Positions 35,034-44,320 of a stretch of 64,000 bases of DNA are shown here, piece by piece. The notes beneath the pieces are model-generated. The model made no database searches. It saw nothing but the letters and a program-made list of their open reading frames with translations, and was not told the DNA's origin. The translations under genes were made by a program, and so were the position numbers. The stretch is taken from assembly GCA_947492235.1 (NCBI GenBank), contig CANLLZ010000001.1, positions 620,001-684,000 of the forward strand, given 5' to 3'. This DNA comes from an uncultured Altererythrobacter sp. (GTDB lineage Bacteria > Pseudomonadota > Alphaproteobacteria > Sphingomonadales > Sphingomonadaceae). The first letter of the stretch is position 1. Every line of letters begins with the position of its first letter.

Positions 35034-35756
35034 ATGCACGGTTTCGCCAATCCCCGCCGGTTCCTCGCGATTGCCCGCTGGCTGACGCCTGCGCTGCTGA
35101 TTTCGGGACTGGTGCTGACGGCAGGCGCGACATGGTGGGGCCTGACACAGGTTCCGCCCGACCGGCTGATGGGCGAGACGGTACGCATCCTGTTTATCCA
35201 CGTACCTGCCGCTTGGCTGGGCATGGGCGGATGGACGGCCATTGCGCTGTCCAGCATCGCTCTGCTCGTCTGGCGTCATCCCCTGGCCGCCATCGCCGCG
35301 CGGGCCTCGGCTGCACCGGGCATGGTGTTCACTGCCGTCTGTCTGGCAACCGGCTCTATCTGGGGCCGCCCGACATGGGGCACCTGGTGGGTATGGGACG
35401 GGCGGCTGACCAGCATGCTGGTGCTGCTGTTCCTCTATGCCGGATACATCGCCCTGGCGCAGGCCAGCGCGCGTGAAGGCGTTTCGCAGCGCATTCCGGC
35501 GATTTTTGCACTGGTCGGCGCGATCAACATTCCGATTATCAACCGCTCGGTCGTCTGGTGGAATTCGCTGCACCAGCCGCCCAGCCTGACCGTGGGCAAG
35601 AGCGCGATCGATCCGGCTTACCTCTGGCCTCTGCTCATTGCCGTGCTGGGGTATTCGCTGCTGTTTGGCGGCGTGGTGCTGGCGCGGATGCGGGCCTTGC
35701 TCGCCGATATGCAGGCCGATGCGCGGCTGCGGCGCAAGGCGATGGAGACCGCCTGA
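35034..35756 (+). CDS. ccmC: Heme exporter subunit CcmC
   Basis: A 240-residue, six-segment membrane protein of cytochrome c maturation system I. The heme-handling WWD motif is visible in GRPTWGTWWVWDGRLTS, with conserved His in FIHVPAAW and WWNSLHQPPS. It loads heme onto CcmE with CcmD. It heads ccmC-D-E-F-G-H-I; ccmA and ccmB are not next to it. The stop overlaps the ccmD ATG (TGATG). Confidence 0.95.
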   Translation: MHGFANPRRFLAIARWLTPALLISGLVLTAGATWWGLTQVPPDRLMGETVRILFIHVPAAWLGMGGWTAIALSSIALLVWRHPLAAIAARASAAPGMVFTAVCLATGSIWGRPTWGTWWVWDGRLTSMLVLLFLYAGYIALAQASAREGVSQRIPAIFALVGAINIPIINRSVVWWNSLHQPPSLTVGKSAIDPAYLWPLLIAVLGYSLLFGGVVLARMRALLADMQADARLRRKAMETA

Positions 35757-35896
35757 TGCGCGAGGGGTTGGCCCAGTGGGATTTCGTGGTCGCATCCTAT
35801 GCGGTGGGGCTGCTGGCGATTGGCGCTCTGGTGCTGTGGGCCTTCATCACCATGCGCAAGGCAGAAGCCCGGCGTGAGGAGGCGCGGCGCAAATGA
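35756..35896 (+). CDS. ccmD: Heme exporter protein CcmD
   Basis: A 46-residue single-pass protein: a short periplasmic start (LAQWDFVVASYAVG), one membrane segment (LLAIGALVLWAFI) and a basic cytoplasmic tail (KAEARREEARRK). The length and layout are typical of CcmD. It overlaps ccmC by one base and ccmE by four (ATGA). Confidence 0.9.
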   Translation: MREGLAQWDFVVASYAVGLLAIGALVLWAFITMRKAEARREEARRK

Positions 35897-36360
35897 CTAT
35901 GCTCAAAGCGAAACACCAGCGGCTCGTTCTGGTCGTGATCGCACTGGTGGTGCTGATCGGGGCCGGATTGCTCGCCGCATGGGGCCTGCGCAGCGAGGCG
36001 AATTACTTCTACACGCCCAGCCAGATTGTCGCCGATCCGCCGGAAAAGACCCGCCTCGTCCGTCTGGGCGGCATGGTGCAGACAGGGTCCATTGCGCAGC
36101 AGGCCGACGGGGTCTCGATCAGGTTTGTTGTGTCCGATGGCGAGGCGTCCATGCCTGTGCAGTTCACCGGCATCGTGCCTGATCTGTTTGTCGAGAATTC
36201 CGGCGTAGTGGCAGAGGGGCGCATGGGCGACGGCACCTTCATGGCAGAGACCCTGCTGGCCAAGCATGACGAAAACTATGTGCCGCGCGAATTGCAGGAA
36301 ATGACCGAGCATCAGGCGCAGCAGGTGGTGGCTGAGACCACCGGGGGTTCGCCCGAGTGA
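35893..36360 (+). CDS. ccmE: Cytochrome c-type biogenesis heme chaperone CcmE
   Basis: A 155-residue membrane-anchored chaperone that binds heme covalently through His125 in LAKHDENYVP; Tyr129 is also conserved. An N-terminal anchor (LVLVVIALVVLIGAGLL) and an OB-fold domain (RLGGMVQTGSI) are visible. It overlaps ccmF by four bases (GTGA). Confidence 0.96.
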   Translation: MTMLKAKHQRLVLVVIALVVLIGAGLLAAWGLRSEANYFYTPSQIVADPPEKTRLVRLGGMVQTGSIAQQADGVSIRFVVSDGEASMPVQFTGIVPDLFVENSGVVAEGRMGDGTFMAETLLAKHDENYVPRELQEMTEHQAQQVVAETTGGSPE

Positions 36361-38327
36361 CAGCAGAAATCGGCCTCGCCGCGCTGTGGATGGCGGCTGC
36401 GCTGTGCATGCTGCAATTCATCGCAGGCGCGCTGGCGACGCGCAGCGAAGGCAACGATATCGGCGCGCTTACACGGCCTGCCGCCATTGTGCAGGGGCTA
36501 TTGGCGCTGACCGCGTTTGCCTGCCTGTTGTGGCTGTTTGCGATCACCGATCTGTCGGTGAAGCTGGTCGCCACCAATTCGCATTCCGAAAAGCCGATGA
36601 TTTACAAGCTGACCGGTGCGTGGGGGAATCACGAGGGCTCGATGCTGCTGTGGGTCGCGGTCATGGCGCTGTCGGGCGCAGCCATCGGCGCGCTGGAGAA
36701 ACGCCTGCCCGAACGCACGATACAGGCGGTTCTCGCTGCGCAAGGGGCGGTTGGCGTGGGCTTCTATGCCTTCCTGATCGGCAGCTCCAATCCGTTCGAG
36801 CGTCTGCCCTCTCCGGCGGCGCAGGGGGCGGGTTTGAACCCGCTGCTGCAGGACTGGGGCCTCGCCTTCCATCCGCCGACTTTATACATCGGCTATGTCG
36901 GCCTATCGGTCGCTTTCAGCTTTGTCGTCGGCGCGCTGATTACGCGGCAGGTGAACCCCGACTTTGCCCGCGCGATGCGGCCCTGGGTGCTGGGCGCGTG
37001 GGTGTTCCTGACGCTGGGGATCGCGGCGGGCAGCTGGTGGGCTTATTACGAGCTGGGCTGGGGCGGTTGGTGGTTCTGGGACCCGGTGGAGAATGCCTCG
37101 CTGATGCCATGGCTGGCCGCGACGGCGCTGCTGCATTCGGTCACGGTCTTGGCTGCCCGCGATGCCCTGCGGACATGGACCGTGATGCTGGGCGTGGTAG
37201 CGTTTTCGATGAGCATGCTGGGCACCTTCATCGTCCGGTCGGGCGTGCTGACGAGCGTGCACAGCTTTGCCGTCGATCCGGAGCGCGGTGTGTTCATCCT
37301 CATCCTGCTCGCCCTGTATATTGGCGGTGCGCTGGCGCTGTTCGCATGGCGGGCCAGCAGCATTGCAGAGGGCAAACGCTTTGCCGTGGCCAGCCGCGAG
37401 ACGGCGCTGGTGTTCAACAACATCATGCTGTGCGCCATTCTGGGCGTCGTGCTGCTGGGCACGCTCTATCCGCTGATGGCAGAGGCAGCGGGAGATCGGG
37501 TTTCCATCGGCCCGCCCTATTTCAACCCTGTCAGCGCAGTGTTCGCTCTACCGATGTTTGCCGTGATGGCGGTCGGCCCGATCCTGCGCTGGCGGCAGGA
37601 CAGCGCGCGGCGGATTTCGAAGGGCGTTATTGTCCTTGCCGCAGTCGGTGTGGTGACGGCCCTTGCAGGCGCGCTGCTGAGCGATGCGGGCATCTTGCCC
37701 ATTCTCGGCCTCGCCTTTGCCGCCGTGATTGCCGTGGCCGCTGTGATGCCGCTTTACGGGCGGAAATTGAGCCGGACCCCGATGGCGACATGGGGCATGG
37801 TGCTGGCCCATTTCGGCGTCGCCGTAGCGCTGTTCGGCATGGCCAGCGAGAGCGGCTTTTCCAAGGAAACGCTGGCCGCAGTCAGCGCCGGCGAGAGCGC
37901 CCAGATCGGCCCCTATGAAGTGACTCTGGAAGGCGTGGAGCCACTGGCCGGGCCGAACTGGACAGCGCTGGAGGCGCGCCTTTCGGCGAGCGACGGGGGT
38001 GACGCTGTCATCCTGCGCCCGCAATCGCGCACCTTTGTGCAGCCGGTGCAGACAACCACCGAAAGCGCGCTGCTGAACCGGTGGGACGGGCAGCTTTATG
38101 CCGTGCTGGGTCAAGCGGCGGGCGACGGCCGCTGGCAATTGCGGCTGTGGTGGAAGCCGTTCGTGGCGATGATCTGGTACGGATCGCTGCTGATTGCGCT
38201 GGGCGGTATTCTGGCCGCTGTAGGTCATATAAGGCGCTCTCGGCGGCGCAAAGCACTGGAAGTGCGGCTTGCGGAGCAAGAGGCCGACCTGCTTCTGGTC
38301 CGACGACAAGAAGAGGCGATGGCATGA
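36357..38327 (+). CDS. ccmF: Cytochrome c heme lyase subunit CcmF
   Basis: A 656-residue protein with about 14-15 membrane segments. The WWD domain GWGGWWFWDPVENASLMPWL is near residue 232, and other conserved stretches are AWGNHEGSMLLWV and QDWGLAFHPP. It attaches heme to apocytochrome c with CcmH and CcmI. GTG start within the ccmE stop; four-base overlap with ccmG (ATGGCATGA region). Confidence 0.96.
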   Translation: MTAEIGLAALWMAAALCMLQFIAGALATRSEGNDIGALTRPAAIVQGLLALTAFACLLWLFAITDLSVKLVATNSHSEKPMIYKLTGAWGNHEGSMLLWVAVMALSGAAIGALEKRLPERTIQAVLAAQGAVGVGFYAFLIGSSNPFERLPSPAAQGAGLNPLLQDWGLAFHPPTLYIGYVGLSVAFSFVVGALITRQVNPDFARAMRPWVLGAWVFLTLGIAAGSWWAYYELGWGGWWFWDPVENASLMPWLAATALLHSVTVLAARDALRTWTVMLGVVAFSMSMLGTFIVRSGVLTSVHSFAVDPERGVFILILLALYIGGALALFAWRASSIAEGKRFAVASRETALVFNNIMLCAILGVVLLGTLYPLMAEAAGDRVSIGPPYFNPVSAVFALPMFAVMAVGPILRWRQDSARRISKGVIVLAAVGVVTALAGALLSDAGILPILGLAFAAVIAVAAVMPLYGRKLSRTPMATWGMVLAHFGVAVALFGMASESGFSKETLAAVSAGESAQIGPYEVTLEGVEPLAGPNWTALEARLSASDGGDAVILRPQSRTFVQPVQTTTESALLNRWDGQLYAVLGQAAGDGRWQLRLWWKPFVAMIWYGSLLIALGGILAAVGHIRRSRRRKALEVRLAEQEADLLLVRRQEEAMA

Positions 38328-38854
38328 ACCGCTGGGCGTTTTATATTCCCCTCGCGCTGTTTGCGCTGTTTGTCGGGTTGGCAGGCTATCAGCTGACCCA
38401 GCCCAAGGCGGACGAGATCCCCAGCCGGATGGTGGGCAAGCCCTTGCCTGCGTTCGAGCTGCCGCCAGGCCGGGCAGACGGAGCGCCGGTGACGAATGCG
38501 GCCTTCACCGACGGCCAGCCGCGCCTGCTGAACATCTGGGCGACATGGTGCCTGCCATGCATTGCAGAGGCTCCGCATCTGGAGAGCCTTAAAGAAGCAG
38601 GCGCGCCGATTGTCGGCATCGCCATTCGTGATACGCAGGAAGACATCGCTGCATTTCTAGCCGAGCATGGCGATCCCTATACTGGTATTGCCATTGACGA
38701 GCGGTCATCCGTGCAGCTCGCCATCGGTTCAAGCGGAGTTCCGGAAACCTTCGTGATCGACGGGCAGGGGATCATCCGCCACCAGCATATCGGCGATATC
38801 CGCGAACGCGATGTTCCGCTGATCCTCGAAAAACTTCGGGAGGCGGGCGAATGA
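38324..38854 (+). CDS. ccmG: Thiol:disulfide interchange protein CcmG/DsbE
   Basis: A 176-residue membrane-anchored thioredoxin-like protein. An N-terminal anchor (FYIPLALFALFVGLAGY) precedes GKPLPAFELPP, and the active site ATWCLPCIAEAP has Cys76 and Cys79. The cis-Pro is in GVPETFVID. It keeps the CXXCH cysteines of apocytochromes reduced. The stop overlaps the ccmH ATG by four bases. Confidence 0.95.
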   Translation: MNRWAFYIPLALFALFVGLAGYQLTQPKADEIPSRMVGKPLPAFELPPGRADGAPVTNAAFTDGQPRLLNIWATWCLPCIAEAPHLESLKEAGAPIVGIAIRDTQEDIAAFLAEHGDPYTGIAIDERSSVQLAIGSSGVPETFVIDGQGIIRHQHIGDIRERDVPLILEKLREAGE

Positions 38855-39267
38855 TGCGGCGCCTGTGGCTCATGTTCGCAGCGATTGCCTGTCTTGCCCT
38901 GCCACTGGGGTATGCTGCGGCGCAGACGGCTGACGAAACGTCGATGGCCGACACCCAGCTTGCCGATCCCGCTCAGGAGGCCGAGGCCAAAGCGCTGATG
39001 GAAAGCCTGCGCTGTCTCACCTGCCAGTCGCAATCCATCGCCGATAGCGATGCGGAAATGGCGGTCGATATGCGGCATCTGGTGCGCAGCCGGATGCAGG
39101 CGGGCGAAAGCCCGGAAGACATTCGCCAATGGCTGATCGAGCGATATGGCGATTATATCAGCTACGCGCCCGAAGCGGGCGGGATCACCTGGCCGCTCTA
39201 TGCCATCCCTGCGGTTCTGGTGTTGCTTGCGCTGGGCCTGCTTGTCCGCCGCCTGAGGCGTTCCTGA
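38851..39267 (+). CDS. ccmH: Cytochrome c-type biogenesis protein CcmH
   Basis: A 138-residue protein with a signal peptide (to about YAAAQ), the redox motif LRCLTCQSQSIADSDA (Cys55, Cys58) and a C-terminal anchor (YAIPAVLVLLALGLLV). It is the short CcmH/CycL type, with the TPR part encoded separately by the next gene. The stop overlaps the ccmI ATG (TGATG). Confidence 0.95.
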   Translation: MMRRLWLMFAAIACLALPLGYAAAQTADETSMADTQLADPAQEAEAKALMESLRCLTCQSQSIADSDAEMAVDMRHLVRSRMQAGESPEDIRQWLIERYGDYISYAPEAGGITWPLYAIPAVLVLLALGLLVRRLRRS

Positions 39268-39908
39268 TGAGCTGGATTGCAGTCGTCTTGCTAGGCGCGG
39301 GCGCGTTAGCCTGCGGCGCGGTGCTGCTGCGCGATGCGCGCAATCTGTGGACCCTGTTTGCGGCGGCTCTGGTGTTCGGTCTTGCCGGTTATGCCGCGCA
39401 AGGCTTCCCCGGTCTGCCCTCCGCGCCGCTGCCTAAGGCCGATACGACGCTGACAGCGGCTCCGGCGCTGATAGATGCACGGCGTGAGTTTTTCGACGCC
39501 TCGCGCCCGCCCAGTCGCTTCGTCCTGACCGGCGACACCTATGCGCGCCGCGGGGATTACGAGACGGCCAGCGGGTTCTATCGCAACGCCGTGGCGGAAA
39601 ATCCCAATGACGGCGAGGGCTGGCTGGCGCTGGCGGTTGCTCTGGTGGAATATGCCGACGGGCGGGGCACGCCCGGTGCGCTTCTGGCTTACCAGAATGC
39701 GCGCGATGCGCTGCCCGGCAATCCGGCAGTCGGCTATTTCGCTGCTTTGCCCGAATTGCGCGCCGGCCGCCTGCCGGAAACGCGCGAATTGTGGGCCGAA
39801 GCGCTTGAAGGCGCACGGGAAAATGCACCGGGCTATGATTATGTGCAGGAACGCGTGGACTCGCTCGACAATCTGATGGCTGCCATTGTTGCGCAGGGCG
39901 GGTCCTGA
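39267..39908 (+). CDS. CcmI-like TPR protein of cytochrome c maturation
   Basis: A 213-residue protein with two hydrophobic N-terminal segments (IAVVLLGAGALACGAVLL and LFAAALVFGLAGYAA) and then TPR-like helices (DTYARRGDYETASGFYRNAV, GEGWLALAVALVEYAD). CcmI chaperones apocytochrome to CcmF/CcmH. It is shorter than classical CcmI. Position as last gene of the operon supports the call more than sequence does. Confidence 0.78.
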   Translation: MSWIAVVLLGAGALACGAVLLRDARNLWTLFAAALVFGLAGYAAQGFPGLPSAPLPKADTTLTAAPALIDARREFFDASRPPSRFVLTGDTYARRGDYETASGFYRNAVAENPNDGEGWLALAVALVEYADGRGTPGALLAYQNARDALPGNPAVGYFAALPELRAGRLPETRELWAEALEGARENAPGYDYVQERVDSLDNLMAAIVAQGGS

Positions 39909-40039
39909 ACACGTTCCAAGCGGGTTATTGCGCCGGTATGCCGCCGCTGCTACCCGCGCGCCTTGCTTTGCTGAAGCGTCGCCGCAAGCGCAGCGCACTG
40001 CAGGGATCGACGGGTCACTTCTTTAAGGTCCTTTGACGG

Positions 40040-41971
40040 ATGAGCGACAGCGCACCAACAGCGATCGATCGCGCGCCTCCGGGCGGTGAAAGCTCCGGCC
40101 ACGGCGCGACCAAGGGCGCGCTGGCGGTGGGCGCCATCGGTATCGTCTTCGGCGATATCGGCACCAGCCCGCTTTACGCCTTCCGCGAGACCTTTGCCGG
40201 CACCGCCAACATCGCCATCGACCGGCTGCACGTGCTGGGCGTGGTCAGCCTGATTTTCTGGTCGATGCTGCTGGTGGTGGCGATCCAGTATGTCACCATC
40301 CTGATGCGGGCGGACAACAAGGGGCAGGGCGGCAGTCTGGCCCTCGTGGCGCTGCTGAGCCGCCATATGGGCAAGAGCTCCTATGGCTGGCTGGTCGTGC
40401 TGCTGGGCGTGTTTGCCACCAGCCTGTTCTACGGCGACAGCATGATCACCCCGGCGATTTCGGTCCTATCTGCGGTGGAGGGGCTGACCGTCGTCGATCA
40501 GGGGCTGGAGCCGTTTGTTATCCCCATTGCGCTGGTCCTGCTGGTGTTCCTGTTCATGCTGCAACGGCGGGGTACGGCGAAGGTCGGCGCGCTGTTTGCC
40601 CCGGTGATGATCGTCTATTTCATCACCATTGCGGGGCTGGGGCTCAACCAGATCTGGCAGAACCCCGACATTCTGTGGGCGCTCAATCCGTATTATGCGG
40701 TGATGTTTTTCTACCTCGACGGGTTTGTCGCGTTTCTAGCACTCGGCGCCGTGGTGCTGGCTGTGACGGGCAGTGAGGCGCTGTATTCCGATATGGGCCA
40801 TTTCGGACGCGGACCGATGCGGCTGTCGTGGTTCGGCTTTGTGATGCCTTGCTTGCTGCTCAACTATTTCGGGCAGGGCGCGATGATTGCCGGTCTGCCG
40901 CCGGAGCAGGCCGCCGAGGTGGTGCGCAATCCGTTCTTCCTGCTGGCTAGCGAGGAATGGCGTCTGCCGCTCGTGATCCTTGCCACCGTGGCCACCTTTA
41001 TCGCCAGCCAGGCGGTGATCAGCGGCGCGTTCAGTATCACCCATCAGGCGATGCAGCTCGGCTTTATCCCGCGACTTTCCATCCGCCACACCAGCGAGAC
41101 CGAGGCGGGGCAGATTTACATTCCGGTGGTCAACTGGGCGCTGATGATCGCGGTGATCATTCTGGTGCTGACCTTCCAGAACTCGTCCAATCTCGCGAGC
41201 GCTTACGGCATTGCGGTGACGGGCGCGGTCACTATCGATACGCTTCTGATGGGCGTGCTGTTCGTGGGCGTGTGGAAGTGGAAATGGTGGTACGCGCTGC
41301 CCGTCGTGCTGCTGTTCCTGATCGTCGATGGGGCGTATTTCGCGGCGAACCTGGTGAAGATACCCGATGGCGGCTGGTTCCCGCTGGTCGTCGGCCTGAT
41401 CGCGTTCACACTTTTGACCACATGGGCGCGGGGCCGCAAGATCATGCGCGACCGAATGACCGAGGTCGCACTGCCAATCGAGATTTTCGCCAAGAGCGCC
41501 AAGAACAGCGCAACCCGTGTGCCGGGCACCGCGATTTTCATGGCCAGCAGCACCGCCGGTGTGCCCAGCGCGCTGCTGCACAATATCAAGCACAATAAGG
41601 TGCTGCACGAGCGGGTGGTGATCCTGACGGTCGAGATCGCCGACATTCCCTATGTCGATCCGGCCAAGCGCTGCGAGTATCACGATCTGGGCGACGGGTT
41701 CTTCCGCTCGGTGCTGCATTACGGCTTCATGGAGGCCACCGATGTTCCCACGGGTCTCAAGACCATGGAGCAGTGCGGCGGCGAGTTCGACATGATGCAG
41801 ACCAGCTTCTTCCTCAGCCGCCAGACCCTGCTGCCGAGCGACAATCCCGCAATGCCGATCTGGCGTGAGAAAATCTTCGCGTGGATGCTCCGCAACGCGG
41901 CGACGGCGATGGAGTTTTTCAACCTGCCGACGAACCGTGTGGTGGAGCTGGGGTCGCAGGTGCGGATCTAA
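40040..41971 (+). CDS. kup: Low-affinity potassium uptake protein Kup
   Basis: A 643-residue KUP/HAK/KT potassium-proton symporter with about 12 membrane segments. Family motifs: [19 protein letters not shown] near residue 36, [54 protein letters not shown] and [10 protein letters not shown] soluble C-terminal domain of about 180 residues follows. A single-gene unit. Confidence 0.96.
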   Translation: MSDSAPTAIDRAPPGGESSGHGATKGALAVGAIGIVFGDIGTSPLYAFRETFAGTANIAIDRLHVLGVVSLIFWSMLLVVAIQYVTILMRADNKGQGGSLALVALLSRHMGKSSYGWLVVLLGVFATSLFYGDSMITPAISVLSAVEGLTVVDQGLEPFVIPIALVLLVFLFMLQRRGTAKVGALFAPVMIVYFITIAGLGLNQIWQNPDILWALNPYYAVMFFYLDGFVAFLALGAVVLAVTGSEALYSDMGHFGRGPMRLSWFGFVMPCLLLNYFGQGAMIAGLPPEQAAEVVRNPFFLLASEEWRLPLVILATVATFIASQAVISGAFSITHQAMQLGFIPRLSIRHTSETEAGQIYIPVVNWALMIAVIILVLTFQNSSNLASAYGIAVTGAVTIDTLLMGVLFVGVWKWKWWYALPVVLLFLIVDGAYFAANLVKIPDGGWFPLVVGLIAFTLLTTWARGRKIMRDRMTEVALPIEIFAKSAKNSATRVPGTAIFMASSTAGVPSALLHNIKHNKVLHERVVILTVEIADIPYVDPAKRCEYHDLGDGFFRSVLHYGFMEATDVPTGLKTMEQCGGEFDMMQTSFFLSRQTLLPSDNPAMPIWREKIFAWMLRNAATAMEFFNLPTNRVVELGSQVRI

Positions 41972-42025
41972 CTAATTGTCTGGATACTCCTTGCAACAGA
42001 TCAGCTTCGCATCCACTCTCGTTGG

Positions 42026-42544
42026 ATGAGCGACCAGCCCCGTATGCAAGAGTTAAGACAGCTTCTCTATCTCTACCTCGCGTGGCGACACAAGAAGAAG
42101 GGCCAACTAAGCAAAGCGCGATCTCGCTTAGAAAAGGCGCTCCAACTAACACAGAAGTCTGATTATTATCCCTTGGCTCTCGCTTTCGACGGAGTTCTAA
42201 GCATCGGAGAAGACCAAATCTCGCGAGCAAGAGATAGGTTTCGCAGAGGCTTGGAATTGTCGCGGCATGTGGGTCAAGCAGATCAAATATTTGTGGGGGA
42301 CGTCTGCTTTCTGTGGCTCACCATTTGTGATGGGAATTGCAACTTCAGCCAGATCAAGAGTGCTTATGATGCAGCGGTAAGTTCAAGACCAAAGGCAAGT
42401 CGCTTCTTCCGGCTCTTGCTGCAGATCGGTTCTGAGGAGACGCTAGCAGAGATTTGCGGAGATCGAGAACCAAAAGGCTTAATTTATCAAAATGCGATTG
42501 GATCGACAGCCGTTGAGGGTGCCGACGTTACGATCCGCTTTTAG
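42026..42544 (+). CDS. Low-GC orphan with TPR-like helices
   Basis: A 172-residue soluble protein. The first half has the spacing of TPR helices (AWRHKKKGQLSKARSRLEKAL, then GVLSIGEDQISRARDRFRRGLELS); the second half is unrecognised. Its bases are clearly less GC-rich than kup and yciB on either side, with codons such as TTA and AAT that neighbours avoid, suggesting transfer. It ends 9 bases from the convergent yciB. Function unknown. Confidence 0.6.
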   Translation: MSDQPRMQELRQLLYLYLAWRHKKKGQLSKARSRLEKALQLTQKSDYYPLALAFDGVLSIGEDQISRARDRFRRGLELSRHVGQADQIFVGDVCFLWLTICDGNCNFSQIKSAYDAAVSSRPKASRFFRLLLQIGSEETLAEICGDREPKGLIYQNAIGSTAVEGADVTIRF

Positions 42545-42553
42545 TATCTGATC

Positions 42554-43243
42554 TCAAGCCGTAGGCGGTTCGTCCTTCATCACCTCGTCCTCCTGCCCGA
42601 CATCCAGCCCGTGCTTCAGCAGCATGGGAATCTGGGTGAAGGTGAAGAGGAAGCTCAGCGGCATGAAGACCCATAGCTTCGCCCACAGCCAGCCTTCGAA
42701 GTCCATCACCCGCACCAGTACTTCGTTCAGCCCGGCAAGCACCAGAAAGAACACGCCCCAATTGCGGGATAGTTTGAGCCAGCCTTCGAGGCTGAGGCCC
42801 TCGAATGCCGCCTCCAGCAGGATTTTCAGCAGTGCTTTGCCGCGCAGCCATCCGCCGAGCAGCAGCACACCGAACAACAGATAGATCGCGGTTGGCTTGA
42901 ACTGGATGAAGCGTTCGTCCTGCAGCCAGATGGTAAGGCCGCCAAACCCGACGATCAGCGCGGTCGAGAGCATCAGCATCGGCGAGACATGGCCGAATTT
43001 GAGTTTGCTGAAGACCAGCGCGACCACCGCCGCAACCATGAAGGCGATGGTGCCGTAGATGACCGCCGCGATCTCTCCGAACATCGAGTTTTCGGGCGGC
43101 TGGTAGAACTTGTAGACGCCGAGGAAGATCAGCAGCGGGCCGTAATCGACAAGGATGTTGAGCCAGCCTGATTTGGGTTTGTTCGGAGGGACGGTGTCGG
43201 TGGGTTCGGTCACGATGCGTTGAATCTCATTTTTTCCGCTCAT
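42554..43243 (-). CDS. Inner membrane protein YciB / septation protein A family
   Basis: A 229-residue protein with about six membrane segments and the family start WLNILVDYGPLLIFLGVYK; other motifs are TALIVGFGGLTIWLQDERFI and WGVFFLVLAGLNEVL. Relatives (IspZ/YciB) affect septation and envelope synthesis. The start is uncertain: ATG 43,243 lies inside a REP element, while GTG 43,213 gives the usual family N-terminus. The open frame even runs through the repeat to 43,282. Confidence 0.85.
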   Translation of the reverse strand: MSGKNEIQRIVTEPTDTVPPNKPKSGWLNILVDYGPLLIFLGVYKFYQPPENSMFGEIAAVIYGTIAFMVAAVVALVFSKLKFGHVSPMLMLSTALIVGFGGLTIWLQDERFIQFKPTAIYLLFGVLLLGGWLRGKALLKILLEAAFEGLSLEGWLKLSRNWGVFFLVLAGLNEVLVRVMDFEGWLWAKLWVFMPLSFLFTFTQIPMLLKHGLDVGQEDEVMKDEPPTA

Positions 43244-43328
43244 CCTGAGCTTGTCGAAGGATCGTCCTTCTTTTGGGGGCAAAGGTCTAGAGGAAAGGGC
43301 AGCCCTTCGACAGGCTCAGGGCGAACGG
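43239..43328 (+). repeat. REP-like inverted repeat, copy 2
   Basis: CTCATCCTGAGCTTGTCGAA (43,239-43,258) pairs with GCCCTTCGACAGGCTCAGGG (43,302-43,321). It has the same arms as the copy at 31,710-31,795 but an unrelated spacer. It lies between yciB and ftsY and includes the first candidate ATG of yciB. Confidence 0.85.
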
Positions 43329-43372
43329 GGTCGTCGGCTGGAGGTTTTCAGGGCGGGGAGTGAGGGTCAGGG

Positions 43373-44320
43373 TTACGCCACCCCCGCAATCACGCGCGCG
43401 ACCAGATCGGGGTCGAAGGGCCGCAAATCGTCGATTGTCTCGCCCACGCCGATAGCGTGGATCGGCAGACCGTATTGCTCTGCCGCCGCGACCAGGACAC
43501 CGCCGCGCGCGGTGCCGTCCAGCTTGGTCATGATCAGGCCGGTTACGCCCGCCACTTCCTTGAAAACGTCGATCTGCGACAGCGCGTTCTGGCCGTTGGT
43601 TGCATCGAGCACCAGCAGCACATTGTGCGGGGCTTCCGGATTGAGGCGGCCGAGAACTTTCCTGATCTTGGCTAGCTCGTCCATCAGCTCAGTCTTGTTC
43701 TGCAGGCGCCCAGCCGTGTCCACCACTAGCGCGTCGATGCCCTGATCGGTCGCGGCCTTCACGCCGTCGAACACGATGCTGGCAGGGTCGCCACCTTCTG
43801 CGCCCCGGATGATCGGCACGCCGATACGTTCGGCCCAGGTGGCGAGCTGGCCGATGGCGGCGGCGCGGAAGGTGTCGCCCGCCGCCAGCATGACGCCGTA
43901 ATCGTCTTCCTGCAGCCAATGCGCCAGCTTGGCGATGGTGGTTGTCTTGCCGCTGCCATTGACGCCGATGACCAGAATGACCTGCGGGCGGGGGAAGGCG
44001 GTGATTTCCAGCGGGACGGCGACGGGACGCAGGATGGCAGCAATCTCCTCCGCCACAGCCTCTTTCAACTGGCGTTCGGTGATCTCCAGACCGAAGCGGC
44101 GCTCGCGCAATTTGTCCTTGATCCGCGCGGCGGCTGCGGGGCCGAGGTCGGAGACGATCAGCGCGTCTTCCACCTCGTCCAGCGTCGCCTCGTCCAGCTT
44201 GGCATTGCCGGCAGAGCTGGGTCCGCTCGATGCGGCGACATCGGGCAGGTTCTCGCCCAGCCGGTCTGAAGTTTTGCGAAAGCCTCCCAGCAGGCGTTCG
44301 GTCCAGCTCGTTTTGGTCAA
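43373..44320 (-). CDS. ftsY: Signal recognition particle receptor FtsY
   Basis: A 315-residue SRP GTPase with a short N-terminal part, then the NG domain: Walker A VIGVNGSGKTTTIAKLA, AAGDTFRAAAIGQL, DTAGRLQNK and MTKLDGTARGG. It docks SRP, whose RNA is at 3637-3726. The start is TTG 44,320, sharing bases with the mtaB stop (TTGA). The long acidic A domain of enterobacteria is absent. Confidence 0.95.
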   Translation of the reverse strand: MTKTSWTERLLGGFRKTSDRLGENLPDVAASSGPSSAGNAKLDEATLDEVEDALIVSDLGPAAAARIKDKLRERRFGLEITERQLKEAVAEEIAAILRPVAVPLEITAFPRPQVILVIGVNGSGKTTTIAKLAHWLQEDDYGVMLAAGDTFRAAAIGQLATWAERIGVPIIRGAEGGDPASIVFDGVKAATDQGIDALVVDTAGRLQNKTELMDELAKIRKVLGRLNPEAPHNVLLVLDATNGQNALSQIDVFKEVAGVTGLIMTKLDGTARGGVLVAAAEQYGLPIHAIGVGETIDDLRPFDPDLVARVIAGVA

